DNA of 32,423 bases from an uncultured Pelagibacteraceae bacterium (GCA_950068185.1 CATMHL010000004.1:1-32423); one strand, 5' to 3'. Counted from the first letter of the stretch, positions 1-10,383 are shown. Notes: generated by a model from the sequence alone, not told the origin. Numbers and translations are program-made.

Positions 1-74
1 GGAGCGGGAGAAGGGAATTGAACCCTCGGCCTAAACGTTGGCAACGTTTCGCTCTACCACTGAGCTACTCCCGC
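1..74 (-). tRNA. tRNA-Gly (anticodon GCC), 3' end at window edge
   Basis: Reverse complement GCGGGAGTAGCTCAGTGGTAGAGCGAAACGTTGCCAACGTTTAGGCCGAGGGTTCAATTCCCTTCTCCCGCTCC. 7-bp acceptor stem GCGGGAG/CTCCCGC, D-arm AGCTCAGTGGTAGAGC, T-loop GGTTCAATTCC, anticodon GCC. CCA tail starts (CC) and runs off the window. Confidence 0.95.
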
Positions 75-117
75 TTATTTAAGAAATGTATTATATTATA
101 AAAATACTAATCTGCAA

Positions 118-260
118 CATAGACTGATATTCCTCTTTTGTTAAGATCAATATCAAATTTTTTGTGAAGAGGAGGAAATGCCCTTTGTTGGCAGTCCATA
201 CGGTCACAGGTTCTACTACAGCAATGAAAGATTCCACAGAAACCGATCAGTTTTAATATT
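118..260 (+). ncRNA. candidate structured non-coding RNA (family unassigned) or leader with micro-ORF
   Basis: Non-coding gap that is clearly less AT-rich than its flanks. Possible closing stem AGACTGAT(121-128)/ATCAGTTT, internal CCTCTT(132-137)/AAGAGG(167-172), and TGCC(179-182)/GGCA(190-193). No family motif recognised. Confidence 0.3.
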
Positions 261-325
261 TAATTAAAATTTAAATCCTTTATCAGCAATATTAATGATA
301 AAAGATAATTAGCTGATTTGGAAAA

Positions 326-2446
326 ATGAATTCTCAAATTTTAATAAAAATTAACAGTATTATTAAAAATAGGCTAATTGAGTTATCGGGCATATCACTT
401 ATACTTATTAGCATCTTTCTTATAGCATCAATTATTAGCTATTCTCCGAGCGATCCTAATTTCATCTACACGCCAGAAAATACAGAAATTAAAAATGTTG
501 GAGGATTTTATGGCAGTGTTATATCAGATTTTCTACTTCAGTCTTTGGGATTAATTTCTATTTTTCTTGTTATTAACTTTTTTTATTGGGGTACAAAACT
601 TACTACTGAAAAAATAATAAGTAATTTTATTACAAAAATTTTTTTTACTTTAATCTACATAGTTTTTGGAACAACTGTTCTAAATATTTTCTATAACGAT
701 TCATTCTGGCTAATCGATAATGGAAACGGTGGATTTGTTGGTCGAGCAATTAAAGAAAATATTTATTACTTTAGTCCCCTGATGGAAAATCAATATGTAA
801 TTTATAGTCTTGTTTTACTAACAATCATTTTTTTTATATTAAGCCTAAATATTAAACTAAATGAAATTGTAAAAATTTTACTTTTTCCTTTTATAATAAT
901 AAAAAAAATAAACTCTTTTTTTATGAATGATAAAAAAAAAGTTGATACCAATACAAATGTGTCACGTGTTCATTTAGAAAGACAAAGTTATGAAGAAAAT
1001 GCTTCTAAAGAAAAACAGCCAATTTTACCTTTTTCAAATAAAAGAGAAACGAGGAACGCTGACAATATTTTTAAATTGCCAGTGATAAATTTTTTAGAAA
1101 AAAATCCTGATTTAAAAAATAAAAAAAATATTGATGATTCAGAATTGACTAAAAATTCAGAATTTTTAGAAAAGATTTTACTTGATTTTGGTGTTGATGG
1201 TAAAATTAAAAGAATTAACTGTGGACCTGTTGTAACTTTATATGAATTTGAACCGGCATCAGGCATAAAAGTATCAAAAATAATCAACTTGGCAGATGAT
1301 ATAGCAAGAAACACTAGTTCAATTTCAGCAAGGGTAGCAACGGTACCCGGTAAAAGCACAATTGGTATAGAGATTCCTAATTCTAAAAGAGAAAATGTAT
1401 TTTTAAATGAAATTATTGCAGATGAAAAGTTTTATAAAAAGGAAACAAAATTACCAATAGCTTTGGGGAAAAGTATTTCAGGCGTCCCTGTCGTTGGTGA
1501 TCTTTTCGCAATGCCTCATTTATTAATAGCTGGAACTACTGGTTCGGGAAAATCTGTGTGCATTAACACTATAATATTATCATTACTTTATAAATATGCT
1601 CCTGAAAAATGTAATTTAATTTTAATTGATCCGAAAATGTTAGAACTTTCTGCTTACGAAGGTATACCGCATTTACTTTGCCCTGTTATCACTGAATCTA
1701 GAAAAGCTACAGCAGCACTCGGTTGGGCGGTAAAAGAAATGGAAAACAGATACAAATTAATGACACGCGTAGGTGTAAAAAACATTGATGGTTATAATTC
1801 TAAACATAAAAAACATATGCCTTACATTGTAGTAATAGTCGACGAAATGTCTGATTTAATGTTAATAGCAGGAAAGGAAATAGAAAATTATATTCAAAGA
1901 TTATCACAGATGGCACGAGCTGCTGGAATTCATATTATTATGGCAACACAAAGGCCAAGCGTCGACGTTATAACTGGTACTATTAAAGCAAATTTTCCAA
2001 CACGAATTTCATTTCAAGTAAGTTCAAAAATTGACAGTAGAACAATTTTGGGAGAACAGGGAGCTGAACAGTTATTAGGTAAAGGCGATATGTTATTTAT
2101 GTCCTCAGCCAATAGAATAGTAAGAATTCATGGTCCATACGTTTCAGAACCTGAAATAGAAAAGGTAAACAGCTTTTTAAGATCCCAAGGAGAACCTAAT
2201 TACATTGATGAAATTACTGTGGTTAAGGACTTTGAAAACGGTAATACGGAAAATATTGATGAGGAAAAAGACGAATTATATAATAAAGCGGTAGATCTTA
2301 TTAAAGCAGAAGGAAAAGCTTCCACAAGTTTTCTACAAAGAAAATTACAAATTGGGTATAACAGAGCAGCAAGAATTATGGAGACAATGGAAAAAGAAGG
2401 TATCGTAGGTCAAGCTAATCATGTAGGCAAAAGAGAAATTTTATAG
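326..2446 (+). CDS. ftsK: DNA translocase FtsK/SpoIIIE
   Basis: N-terminal TM segments, Walker A AGTTGSGKSVCIN, IVDEMSDLM Walker B, MATQRPSVDVITG, C-terminal gamma winged-helix domain (SFLQRKLQIGYNRAARIME). Confidence 0.97.
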   Translation: MNSQILIKINSIIKNRLIELSGISLILISIFLIASIISYSPSDPNFIYTPENTEIKNVGGFYGSVISDFLLQSLGLISIFLVINFFYWGTKLTTEKIISNFITKIFFTLIYIVFGTTVLNIFYNDSFWLIDNGNGGFVGRAIKENIYYFSPLMENQYVIYSLVLLTIIFFILSLNIKLNEIVKILLFPFIIIKKINSFFMNDKKKVDTNTNVSRVHLERQSYEENASKEKQPILPFSNKRETRNADNIFKLPVINFLEKNPDLKNKKNIDDSELTKNSEFLEKILLDFGVDGKIKRINCGPVVTLYEFEPASGIKVSKIINLADDIARNTSSISARVATVPGKSTIGIEIPNSKRENVFLNEIIADEKFYKKETKLPIALGKSISGVPVVGDLFAMPHLLIAGTTGSGKSVCINTIILSLLYKYAPEKCNLILIDPKMLELSAYEGIPHLLCPVITESRKATAALGWAVKEMENRYKLMTRVGVKNIDGYNSKHKKHMPYIVVIVDEMSDLMLIAGKEIENYIQRLSQMARAAGIHIIMATQRPSVDVITGTIKANFPTRISFQVSSKIDSRTILGEQGAEQLLGKGDMLFMSSANRIVRIHGPYVSEPEIEKVNSFLRSQGEPNYIDEITVVKDFENGNTENIDEEKDELYNKAVDLIKAEGKASTSFLQRKLQIGYNRAARIMETMEKEGIVGQANHVGKREIL

Positions 2447-2453
2447 GTCTATC

Positions 2454-3032
2454 TTGACAAAAAAATCATTTTTTCTATTAAATATTTTTTTCATATACTT
2501 GTTTTCTGCGAGTGTTTCTTTAGCAGATTTACAAAAAAATCTTATCAATAAATTAACAGCAATTAAAACTTTATCTTTTGATTTTAAACAGAAAATTTCA
2601 GATAAAGAAGAAATAGGAAATTGTTTCATTAAATATCCTCTTCTTATGAAATGTAACTATCAAAATTTGAAACAAAAGACCATAATTTCTAATGGGAAAA
2701 CAGTAGCTGTAATAAAAAAAAAATACAAAAAAATTTATTATTATCCTATAAAGTTAACTCCACTTTTTTTTATTCTAAAAAAAGAGAAAATTATAAATTT
2801 AATAAGAAAAAATCAACCAACTGAAATAAATGCAGGTTTAATCGAATTTGAATTTATCGATCAAAAGACAAATAAGGTAAAAATACTTTTTGACAAAAAT
2901 TCACTAGAATTTAAAGGTTGGAAAACAAAAGACGTTTATTCCAACAATGTTAGTTTTACAATTAATAATTTAAAAATTAACAATCAAATTGTTGATGATT
3001 TTTTTAAAATCCCAAAAGAAGAGGATCTTTAA
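2454..3032 (+). CDS. lolA: outer membrane lipoprotein carrier protein LolA-like (TTG start)
   Basis: Signal peptide, then LolA-like pattern (LSFDFKQKISDKEEIGNCFIKYPLLMKCNY...); located directly after ftsK as in many proteobacteria. Confidence 0.8.
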   Translation: MTKKSFFLLNIFFIYLFSASVSLADLQKNLINKLTAIKTLSFDFKQKISDKEEIGNCFIKYPLLMKCNYQNLKQKTIISNGKTVAVIKKKYKKIYYYPIKLTPLFFILKKEKIINLIRKNQPTEINAGLIEFEFIDQKTNKVKILFDKNSLEFKGWKTKDVYSNNVSFTINNLKINNQIVDDFFKIPKEEDL

Positions 3033-3397
3033 GAAACCATTTTTCCTACTTTTTCGCCTCCAAAAATATGGAAGTGTAAATGTGGAACTTCTTGTCCTCC
3101 ATTTTCTCCAATATTAACTAAGGATCTATAGCCTCCGCCTTTAACCTCATCAGAGACTCCAATTTTTTTTGCCACTAAACTTATTCCTTTTATTAAGCCT
3201 GAAATTTCTTTATCAGATGCTTTTGACGAAAAATCATCTAAATTTACATATTCACCTTTGGAAACAACAAGAGCATGAATTTTTTTTTGTGGATTAATAT
3301 CGTAAAATGCAAGCACATATTCATCTTCATAAATTTTTTTACAAGGAATTTCCCCTCTTAAAATTTTTGCAAAAATGTTATTTTTGTCATAAGTCAT
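3029..3397 (-). CDS. hinT: HIT-family hydrolase (histidine triad)
   Basis: IFAKILRGEIPCKKIYEDEYVLAFYDINPQ and C-terminal HLHFHIFGG triad. Confidence 0.93.
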   Translation of the reverse strand: MTYDKNNIFAKILRGEIPCKKIYEDEYVLAFYDINPQKKIHALVVSKGEYVNLDDFSSKASDKEISGLIKGISLVAKKIGVSDEVKGGGYRSLVNIGENGGQEVPHLHFHIFGGEKVGKMVS

Positions 3398-3399
3398 AT

Positions 3400-3705
3400 T
3401 TATCTATTTCTTTTTTCTTCAAAACCTGAAGTATCTTCTCTTTTTTTAAGCACAGTTATTACATCATCAAAATTTACACCAGCGGATTCTAAAGTAACTA
3501 GCAAATGGTAAATAACATCTGCTGTTTCATGTGTTATATTTTTTTTATTTTTAATTGCTTCTTCAAGTTCTGCTATTTCCTCTTTAAGTTTATTTAAACA
3601 ATGATCATTTCCTTTAGACAACAAAAAGGAAGTATATGATGATTTAACATCACTCCCTTTTTTAGATTTAATTGTTTTTATGAGTTTCTCTATAGTCTCT
3701 GACAT
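3400..3705 (-). CDS. hisE: phosphoribosyl-ATP pyrophosphohydrolase
   Basis: KLKEEIAELEEAIKN...HETADVIYHLLVTLESAGV MazG/HisE motif; upstream of hisF. Confidence 0.9.
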   Translation of the reverse strand: MSETIEKLIKTIKSKKGSDVKSSYTSFLLSKGNDHCLNKLKEEIAELEEAIKNKKNITHETADVIYHLLVTLESAGVNFDDVITVLKKREDTSGFEEKRNR

Positions 3706-3707
3706 AA

Positions 3708-4466
3708 TTAAATTCTAACAGGTATACCTTTTGAGTCCAAATATTGTTTGGCTTCTAATATTGTGTGTTCTCCAAAGTGGAAAATTGATGCAGCTAGCAC
3801 AGCACTAGCTTTGCCAATTTTAATTCCTTGATGTAAGTGTTCTAAATTACCAACTCCTCCAGATGCAATTACCGGTATGTTCACAAGATTAGATACTTTT
3901 TTAGTCAAATCTAAATCATAACCCTTTTTTGTTCCATCTCTATCCATTGAGGTAAGTAGTATTTCTCCAGCACCTAATGACTCCATTTTTTCTACAAATT
4001 TTAAAGCATCAATGCCTGTAGATTTTCTTCCACCGTGGGTAAAAATTTCCCATTTATTTTCACTTATTTTTTTCGCATCAACCGCAACAACAATACATTG
4101 AGAACCAAATTTTTCAGAACTCTCTTTAACTAAATTTTTATTATTTACCGCAGCAGTATTTATTGACACTTTATCAGCGCCAGCCAAGAGTAAATTTCTT
4201 ATATCTTCTAAAGTTCGCACCCCTCCTCCAACCGTAAGTGGTATAAAACATTTTTCTGCAGTTTTTTTAACAGTATCTAATATAATATTTCTGTTTTCAT
4301 TTGAGGCTGTAATATCTAAAAAACATAGTTCATCTGCTCCCTGCTCATCATATATTTTTGCTTGTTCAACAGGGTCCCCAGCATCAACTAAATTAACAAA
4401 ATTAATCCCTTTAACTACTCTTCCATTTTTTACATCTAAACAAGGTATGATTCTTTTTTTCAGCAT
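3708..4466 (-). CDS. hisF: imidazole glycerol phosphate synthase cyclase subunit
   Basis: [67 protein letters not shown]. Confidence 0.97.
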   Translation of the reverse strand: MLKKRIIPCLDVKNGRVVKGINFVNLVDAGDPVEQAKIYDEQGADELCFLDITASNENRNIILDTVKKTAEKCFIPLTVGGGVRTLEDIRNLLLAGADKVSINTAAVNNKNLVKESSEKFGSQCIVVAVDAKKISENKWEIFTHGGRKSTGIDALKFVEKMESLGAGEILLTSMDRDGTKKGYDLDLTKKVSNLVNIPVIASGGVGNLEHLHQGIKIGKASAVLAASIFHFGEHTILEAKQYLDSKGIPVRI

Positions 4467-4467
4467 T

Positions 4468-5187
4468 TTAGATCAATTTCGCTAGGTCATTAATTTTTAT
4501 ATCACCATCATAAATCGATTTACCCACTATGACACCTTCAATACTTGGATTATTTAATGATTTAATTTTTTTTACATCTTCTATTGAAGAAACTCCTCCA
4601 GAAATAACCAAAGGAATTTTTACTTTGCTAGATAATTCAATTGTATCTTTTATATTTGGTCCTTTTTTTGTCCCGTCTTTATTAATGTCTGTATAAATAA
4701 TTCTAGAAACACCAAAATTTTGAATTTTATTTATAAAATCTATAGCAAAAATATTAGTTTGTTTTTTCCACCCAGATAAAGCAATCAAGCCATCTTTAAC
4801 ATCTAAGGCAACAGCAATTTTATTTTTAAATTTATTGCAAGCGGTTTTAAGTAAATCTGTATTTTCTACAGCAGCAGTACCCATAACAACCCTGTCGACG
4901 CCTGTTTCTATCCAGTTATTTACATCATCAAATGTTCGTATTCCCCCGCCAATTTGAATTTTTAATTTAACTTTTTTAATTATTTCTTTAATGACATTTG
5001 AATTAGTTGGCTTACCTTGAAGCGCACCATCTAAATCTATGATATGAATGTTATTAAAGCCACTTTCAGAATATTTTTTAGCTTGGTCAATTGGCAAATT
5101 TTTGTAAGAAGTCATTTTTTCGAAATCGCCCTTAATAAGCCTAACGCACTTGCCGCCTTTAATATCAATAGCTGGAAAGATAATCAT
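4468..5187 (-). CDS. hisA: phosphoribosylformimino-5-aminoimidazole carboxamide ribotide isomerase
   Basis: [49 protein letters not shown]. Confidence 0.97.
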   Translation of the reverse strand: MIIFPAIDIKGGKCVRLIKGDFEKMTSYKNLPIDQAKKYSESGFNNIHIIDLDGALQGKPTNSNVIKEIIKKVKLKIQIGGGIRTFDDVNNWIETGVDRVVMGTAAVENTDLLKTACNKFKNKIAVALDVKDGLIALSGWKKQTNIFAIDFINKIQNFGVSRIIYTDINKDGTKKGPNIKDTIELSSKVKIPLVISGGVSSIEDVKKIKSLNNPSIEGVIVGKSIYDGDIKINDLAKLI

Positions 5188-5829
5188 TTAAACCTCCCAC
5201 TTTAAAAAATTTTCTAAAATTATTAATCCATTTTTTTGACTTTTTTCTGGATGAAATTGTGTACCAAAAATATTTTCCTTTGCTACCGCTACAATAATTG
5301 AATTACCATAATTAGTAGTGGCAACAATACAATCTTTTTGTGTTGTTATTAATTCATAGCTATGAACAAAATACATATGAGATTTATTTTCAAGACCAGA
5401 AAAAAGAGTAAAATCTTTTTTAAATTCTATTTGATTCCATCCCATGTGCGGTAATTTAAGTGTTTTGTTAATATTGTTTATTTTTCTAACTGATCCATTA
5501 ATCCAACCAAAACCTTTTGTTTCTTGAGATTCATAACCAATTTTAGCAAATAGTTGCATGCCAACACATATTCCAAAAATAGGTTTTTTTTTAACCAAAA
5601 CAAATTCGTTTAAAGTATCTTCTAATCCGGGAATTTTTTTTACACCTAAATAACAATCTCTAAAAGATCCCTGTCCTGGAAGAATTATCTTTTTGGATTC
5701 TTTAATTATTGCAGGATCAGATGTAACTATTATTTTTGAATCTGAATTGATATTATTGGCAGCAGCTTCGAGTGCTTTAGCCGCTGACTTTAAATTGCCA
5801 GAACCGTAGTCAATTACTGTAATCGACAT
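5188..5829 (-). CDS. hisH: imidazole glycerol phosphate synthase glutaminase subunit
   Basis: Likely start MSITVIDYGSGNLKS (ORF track extends 6 codons upstream); GICVGMQLF nucleophile motif; FGTQFHPEKS. Confidence 0.95.
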   Translation of the reverse strand: MSITVIDYGSGNLKSAAKALEAAANNINSDSKIIVTSDPAIIKESKKIILPGQGSFRDCYLGVKKIPGLEDTLNEFVLVKKKPIFGICVGMQLFAKIGYESQETKGFGWINGSVRKINNINKTLKLPHMGWNQIEFKKDFTLFSGLENKSHMYFVHSYELITTQKDCIVATTNYGNSIIVAVAKENIFGTQFHPEKSQKNGLIILENFLKWEV

Positions 5830-5836
5830 TTTTAAT

Positions 5837-6427
5837 TTACAAAACACCCTTGGTTGAAGGAATTTTATTTTTAATTCTTTTATCTATTTCTAAAGCTTCA
5901 CGTAATGATCTTGCTAGTCCTTTAAAACAAGACTCAATTATATGATGACTATTATCTCCATAAACATTTTCAATATGCAGTGTTATACCGGTAGCTTGCG
6001 AAAAAGCTTGAAACCATTCCTTAAACAACTCAGTGTCCATCTCTCCTAATTTTTCTACTTTTAATTTTACCTTCCAAATTAAATATGGCCTGTTTGAAAC
6101 ATCTATTGTTACTCGAGTTAATGTCTCATCCATAGGAATTAAAGCATGAGCATATCTTCTTATTCCTTTTGATGAACCAAGTGCTTTTTTTATGCACTCA
6201 CCGATAGCAATTCCTGTGTCTTCGGTTGTGTGATGCAAATCAATATGTGTGTCACCTTTTGCCAATATTTTTAAATCAATTAAGGAATGTTTGGATAATT
6301 GTTCCAACATGTGGTTAAGAAAACCTATTTTGGTATCTATTTTGTAAGATCCTTTTCCATCTATGTTTACTTCGACAATTATATTTGTCTCTTTAGTTTT
6401 TCTGTTTATCTTGGCTTTCCTTGCCAT
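5837..6427 (-). CDS. hisB: imidazoleglycerol-phosphate dehydratase
   Basis: Likely start [16 protein letters not shown] at 6427 preceded by [52 protein letters not shown]. Confidence 0.95.
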   Translation of the reverse strand: MARKAKINRKTKETNIIVEVNIDGKGSYKIDTKIGFLNHMLEQLSKHSLIDLKILAKGDTHIDLHHTTEDTGIAIGECIKKALGSSKGIRRYAHALIPMDETLTRVTIDVSNRPYLIWKVKLKVEKLGEMDTELFKEWFQAFSQATGITLHIENVYGDNSHHIIESCFKGLARSLREALEIDKRIKNKIPSTKGVL

Positions 6428-6534
6428 ATGAGGCTCCTGTAATAACAGGGTATATAAATAATTCAAGAATATATCAATAAAATGAATTTTTTAGACTTGA
6501 AGATACCAAATAAATCTCCACATACATTGGTACA

Positions 6535-7074
6535 ATGAATAACAATTCAAATTGGCATGGAACTACAATTGTCCTAATCAGAAAAGATAAGGATGTTGTT
6601 GTGGCTGGAGATGGTCAGGTTAGTCTTGGCAATACTGTAATCAAAAGCACTGCTAACAAAGTGCGAAAAATTGAGAAAAGAAATGTCATTGCAGGATTTG
6701 CTGGATCGACTGCTGATGCTTTTACTTTGTTTGAAAGATTAGAAGCTAAATTAGAAAAACATGCTGGCAATCTTACAAGAGCAGCTGTTGAATTGGCAAA
6801 AGATTGGCGATCGGATAAATATTTAAGAAGATTAGAGGCTCTAATGGCAATCGCTGATAAAGAAAAAAGTTTTTTAATTTCTGGCACTGGAGATGTACTT
6901 GAGCCCGAGGAAGGTATTATAGGAATAGGCTCAGGAGGTAACTATGCTATAGCTGCCGCAAAAGTATTAATGGATTCTAAAATGTCAGCAGAAGAGATTG
7001 CAAAAAAATCAATTCAGGTTGCATCTGAAATATGTGTATTTACAAATAATAATATAACCTTAGAAAAAATTTAG
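6535..7074 (+). CDS. hslV: ATP-dependent protease peptidase subunit HslV
   Basis: [29 protein letters not shown], mature Thr N-terminus after short propeptide. Confidence 0.97.
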   Translation: MNNNSNWHGTTIVLIRKDKDVVVAGDGQVSLGNTVIKSTANKVRKIEKRNVIAGFAGSTADAFTLFERLEAKLEKHAGNLTRAAVELAKDWRSDKYLRRLEALMAIADKEKSFLISGTGDVLEPEEGIIGIGSGGNYAIAAAKVLMDSKMSAEEIAKKSIQVASEICVFTNNNITLEKI

Positions 7075-7078
7075 GTAA

Positions 7079-8452
7079 ATGAAACAAAAAACAAATATAA
7101 CACCATTGCCAACAAGAGACTCTAAACAAGAGACAGATGAAAAATCAGTGGTTTCATCTCTGTCTCCTAGAGAAATAGTTTCCGAATTAGATCGATACGT
7201 AATTGGTCAAAATGCAGCAAAGAGAGCTGTTGCAATTGCCCTAAGAAATAGATGGAGAAGACAAGCATTAAAAGGCGACATGAAAGATGAAGTGTTGCCA
7301 AAAAACATTCTTATGATTGGACCTACTGGTGTAGGAAAAACAGAAATATCAAGAAGGCTTTCTAAATTAGCTGAAGCACCCTTTATAAAAGTTGAAGCAA
7401 CACGATTTACAGAAGTTGGTTATGTGGGTAGGGATGTAGAACAAATAATTAGGGATTTGCTTGAAATTGCAATAGCTATTGAAAAAGAAAGAATGAGAAA
7501 AGAGGTATACTCTAAAGCTCAACAGGCCGCAGAAGAAAGGGTGCTTAATGCACTTGTAGGAAATAAAGCAAGTATTGCTACCAGAGAAAGTTTTAGAAAA
7601 AGATTAAGAAGTGGTGATCTTGATAATAATAAAATCGAAATTGAAATAAATGATACGCCAAATATGCCAAGTTTTGAAATACCTGGAATGCCAGGAGCAA
7701 ATGTTGGAATGGTAAATATAACCGAAATGTTTGGAAAAAATATTAAAAAAGGTAAAAAGAAAAAAATTACAGTAAAAGAATCACACGATATCTTGATTGC
7801 TGAAGAGTCTGATAAAATGATTGAGGATGATAAAATTATAAAAACGGCAAAAATTTCAACTGAAGACAATGGAATTGTCTTTTTAGATGAAATCGACAAA
7901 GTATGTGCAAGAGGAGAACGTATTGGAGGAGATGTTTCAAGAGAAGGTGTCCAAAGAGATTTGTTACCCTTGATAGAGGGAACGACCGTTAGCACAAAAC
8001 ATGGTACTATAAAAACTGATCATATATTATTTATCGCTTCTGGTGCATTTCAACTTGCTAAACCATCAGATTTATTACCTGAACTACAGGGAAGATTACC
8101 TATCAGGGTAGAATTAAACGCTTTAACAAGTGATGATTTCATAAGAATTTTAGAAGAACCGGATAATAGTTTAATTAAACAATACAAGGCACTTTTAGAA
8201 ACAGAAAAAGTAACTCTTGAGTTTCCCAAAGATGGAATTGAAACAATTGCAAAATTAGCAACCGAGGTTAACTCCAATATAGAAAATATTGGAGCAAGAA
8301 GGCTACATACTATTATTGAAAAAGTGTTGGACGAAATTAGCTTCACTGCAACTGACAAAGGCGGTGAAACAATTGTAATTGATAAAAATTATGTTATTAA
8401 AAATCTTGGCGAACTTGTTAAAGATACTGATTTATCAAAATTTATTCTCTAA
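7079..8452 (+). CDS. hslU: ATP-dependent protease ATPase subunit HslU
   Basis: [49 protein letters not shown] Walker [12 protein letters not shown] Walker B. Confidence 0.98.
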   Translation: MKQKTNITPLPTRDSKQETDEKSVVSSLSPREIVSELDRYVIGQNAAKRAVAIALRNRWRRQALKGDMKDEVLPKNILMIGPTGVGKTEISRRLSKLAEAPFIKVEATRFTEVGYVGRDVEQIIRDLLEIAIAIEKERMRKEVYSKAQQAAEERVLNALVGNKASIATRESFRKRLRSGDLDNNKIEIEINDTPNMPSFEIPGMPGANVGMVNITEMFGKNIKKGKKKKITVKESHDILIAEESDKMIEDDKIIKTAKISTEDNGIVFLDEIDKVCARGERIGGDVSREGVQRDLLPLIEGTTVSTKHGTIKTDHILFIASGAFQLAKPSDLLPELQGRLPIRVELNALTSDDFIRILEEPDNSLIKQYKALLETEKVTLEFPKDGIETIAKLATEVNSNIENIGARRLHTIIEKVLDEISFTATDKGGETIVIDKNYVIKNLGELVKDTDLSKFIL

Positions 8453-8879
8453 TTTTTTTGTTATTTTTTAAAAAAATATAAATAGCTCCATTCCCACCAT
8501 GTTTTTTATCTGCTGTTGATATTTTCATTACTTTTTTATTTAAATTTTCTTCATTTTTAATAAACTCCGGTACAGAATATTTCAAAACACTAAATTTTTC
8601 TGAAATGTAAGGATTTTCATCCACTTTTGATCTTAATCCCTTGCCCGTTATAATTAAAAGTTTTCTATATCCTTGGTTAAAGGATTCATTTACAAATTCC
8701 TTAACCTTTCGATTTGCCTCGTTCAATGACGATCCATGCAAATCTAATTTTGGAACTTTATTTGTTTGTATATTTTCCTGTAAAAGATCAACTTCTTTAA
8801 CGTTAATATTATCAATTTGTTTTGTAAAATCTATCCAATCTTTTTTATCTTCGGATGTAGCGGTGTATTTTTTTTTCAC
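8442..8879 (-). CDS. Smr/MutS2 C-terminal domain protein
   Basis: [41 protein letters not shown] and [12 protein letters not shown]. The ORF track starts at 8948, but a GTG at 8879 overlapping the upstream stop (TAGTG) gives a more sensible start. Confidence 0.88.
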   Translation of the reverse strand: MKKKYTATSEDKKDWIDFTKQIDNINVKEVDLLQENIQTNKVPKLDLHGSSLNEANRKVKEFVNESFNQGYRKLLIITGKGLRSKVDENPYISEKFSVLKYSVPEFIKNEENLNKKVMKISTADKKHGGNGAIYIFLKNNKKIRE

Positions 8880-9481
8880 TATTTGTTTGATGTCTCGACT
8901 AAGTACCACGTGGGGTCTTGGCTCCACATATTTTTTGAAAATTTCCAAACGTCATTAACGGTCTTTATTGTATCTGGATTACCCTCGATTATCTGATTAT
9001 TTTTATTTTTAACGCAAGTAATTATTTCACTAACAAAATTAACTGTTACTTTATAAATATTTTCTATTTTTTTGAATTCTAATATTTTTGATGATTTTAG
9101 TCCTATAAAAATTGTTTCATATTTAAGTTCCTTTTTTTTTCTATCGTCTATAACTTCTGAAAAGTCGTTAAACAACCCCTTCCCCAATAAACCTTTTAAA
9201 GATTTTTTATCTCCTTTTGCAAAGGAAGTGATTATTTGTTCATATGCTACGTCCGCACCCTTTAAAAATTGTTTTTTTGCTTCTTCATCAACATTACCTG
9301 TTTTTATAGCTTCATTATTTTTTATATCTTTAAGCACTTCCATCCCTTTAGGAAAAGGCCCGCCCATTGGCTTTTTTTGATGGCCTGTTTTTCTTCCTAA
9401 AATATTTCTAAGTCTTAAAATAATAAAACCAGCAAACATTGCTAGCAAAATTATGTCTATGAATCCAAATTGATTCCCCAT
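8879..9481 (-). CDS. Tim44-like domain protein
   Basis: N-terminal membrane anchor IDIILLAMFAGFIILRLRNILGRKTG; Tim44-like C-terminal half (KGADVAYEQIITSFAKGDKKSLKGLLGKGLFNDFSEVI); next to fxsA/secB as in other alphaproteobacteria. Confidence 0.85.
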   Translation of the reverse strand: MGNQFGFIDIILLAMFAGFIILRLRNILGRKTGHQKKPMGGPFPKGMEVLKDIKNNEAIKTGNVDEEAKKQFLKGADVAYEQIITSFAKGDKKSLKGLLGKGLFNDFSEVIDDRKKKELKYETIFIGLKSSKILEFKKIENIYKVTVNFVSEIITCVKNKNNQIIEGNPDTIKTVNDVWKFSKNMWSQDPTWYLVETSNK

Positions 9482-9539
9482 ATGTTTTTTGATTATAATA
9501 CGTAATTGCTATAGTATACAAATATATTTAAAAAGACAA

Positions 9540-9980
9540 ATGAACGCTCTCATCCTTTTTATAATCAGCATACCTTTAATAGAAATTTATTTAATGATTA
9601 AAGTCGGGGGTGTAGTTGGTGCCTTTAATACAATTTTTTTAATTTTTTTTACGGCAATAACAGGTGTGTATTTTGCAAGATTAGCTGGTCTGAATGCCAT
9701 TAGATCAGGTTTTAATCAATTAATGAAGAACGAGATGCCGATTTACGAAATTATATCAGGAGCCGCTTTAGCTTTTGCAGCTTTGCTTCTTATAATACCA
9801 GGATTTTTAACGGATTTAGTTGGATTTTTATTAATAATACCCGTAACAAGAAAATTCTTCATTAGATCTATATCTTCTAAATTTAATAGAAAAAAAAAAG
9901 AAGAGAATATTATTGAAGGAAGTTTCGAGGAAAACAAACAAAACAATAATAACAAAAAAAGTCACTTGGATGAGTTATAA
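9540..9980 (+). CDS. fxsA: FxsA family membrane protein
   Basis: Likely start MNALILFIISIPLIEIYLMIKVGGVVGAFNT; LLIIPGFLTDLVGFLLIIP motif. Confidence 0.92.
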   Translation: MNALILFIISIPLIEIYLMIKVGGVVGAFNTIFLIFFTAITGVYFARLAGLNAIRSGFNQLMKNEMPIYEIISGAALAFAALLLIIPGFLTDLVGFLLIIPVTRKFFIRSISSKFNRKKKEENIIEGSFEENKQNNNNKKSHLDEL

Positions 9981-10383
9981 AATTATATCAAAGTTCATAA
10001 AAGATGTTTCCTTTGAAATCCCAAATGCTCAAGCTTTTATTATGCTAGAAAAAGAAATTTCAAATTATACTTTAAATTTTGATATTAAAAGCAATCCATT
10101 TAAGAATAATATAATTGAAGTAAACACAGTTTTAAGAATTTCTCCAAATCAAGAAGTTAAACATAAAATACTTTCCGAAATTACTTGCACCGCTTTAGTT
10201 TCTCTAGAAAAAAAATTTGAAGATAAAAAAGAATTAGAAAAAATTATTTTAATAAAAATTCCCACAGAAATATATCCTACTTTATATACAACATTTATCT
10301 ACTTATTCAACAAAGCTGGAGTAAAAAATATCCAAATTGACAAAGAAGTTGATTTTGAAAAATTGTACAAGGAAAGAAAATAG
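9970..10383 (+). CDS. secB: protein-export chaperone SecB
   Basis: Start MSYKIISKFIKDVSFEIPNAQAF within the ORF; SecB-like core and C-terminal region; next to dnaQ as in other alphaproteobacteria. Confidence 0.82.
   Translation: MSYKIISKFIKDVSFEIPNAQAFIMLEKEISNYTLNFDIKSNPFKNNIIEVNTVLRISPNQEVKHKILSEITCTALVSLEKKFEDKKELEKIILIKIPTEIYPTLYTTFIYLFNKAGVKNIQIDKEVDFEKLYKERK

Noticed and set aside
179-250. SRP (4.5S) RNA resemblance around GGTCACAGGTTCTACTACAGCAA
   Set aside because: Lacks the conserved GGAA-type tetraloop and paired arms of SRP helix 8; similarity is limited to short GGTCA and AGCA words.
958-973. CACGTG (963-968) in ftsK as possible parS
   Set aside because: Flanks (TGTGT...TTCAT) do not match the parS arms on the right-hand side; only the hexamer core fits well.
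988-1359. 123-aa minus-strand ORF inside ftsK
   Set aside because: Fully antisense to a clear FtsK coding region; no family motif. The same reasoning applies to antisense ORFs at 6615-6887, 7519-7995, 8050-8358, 18088-18411, 21445-21882 and others.
6428-6466. His-attenuator leader peptide upstream of hisB ([13 protein letters not shown])
   Set aside because: Only one His codon and it is in frame with hisB, so not an attenuator leader peptide.
8902-8917. CACGTG (8907-8912) at the smr/tim44 junction as possible parS
   Set aside because: Only the central hexamer matches; flanks GTAC/GGGT do not resemble TGTTT/AAACA.
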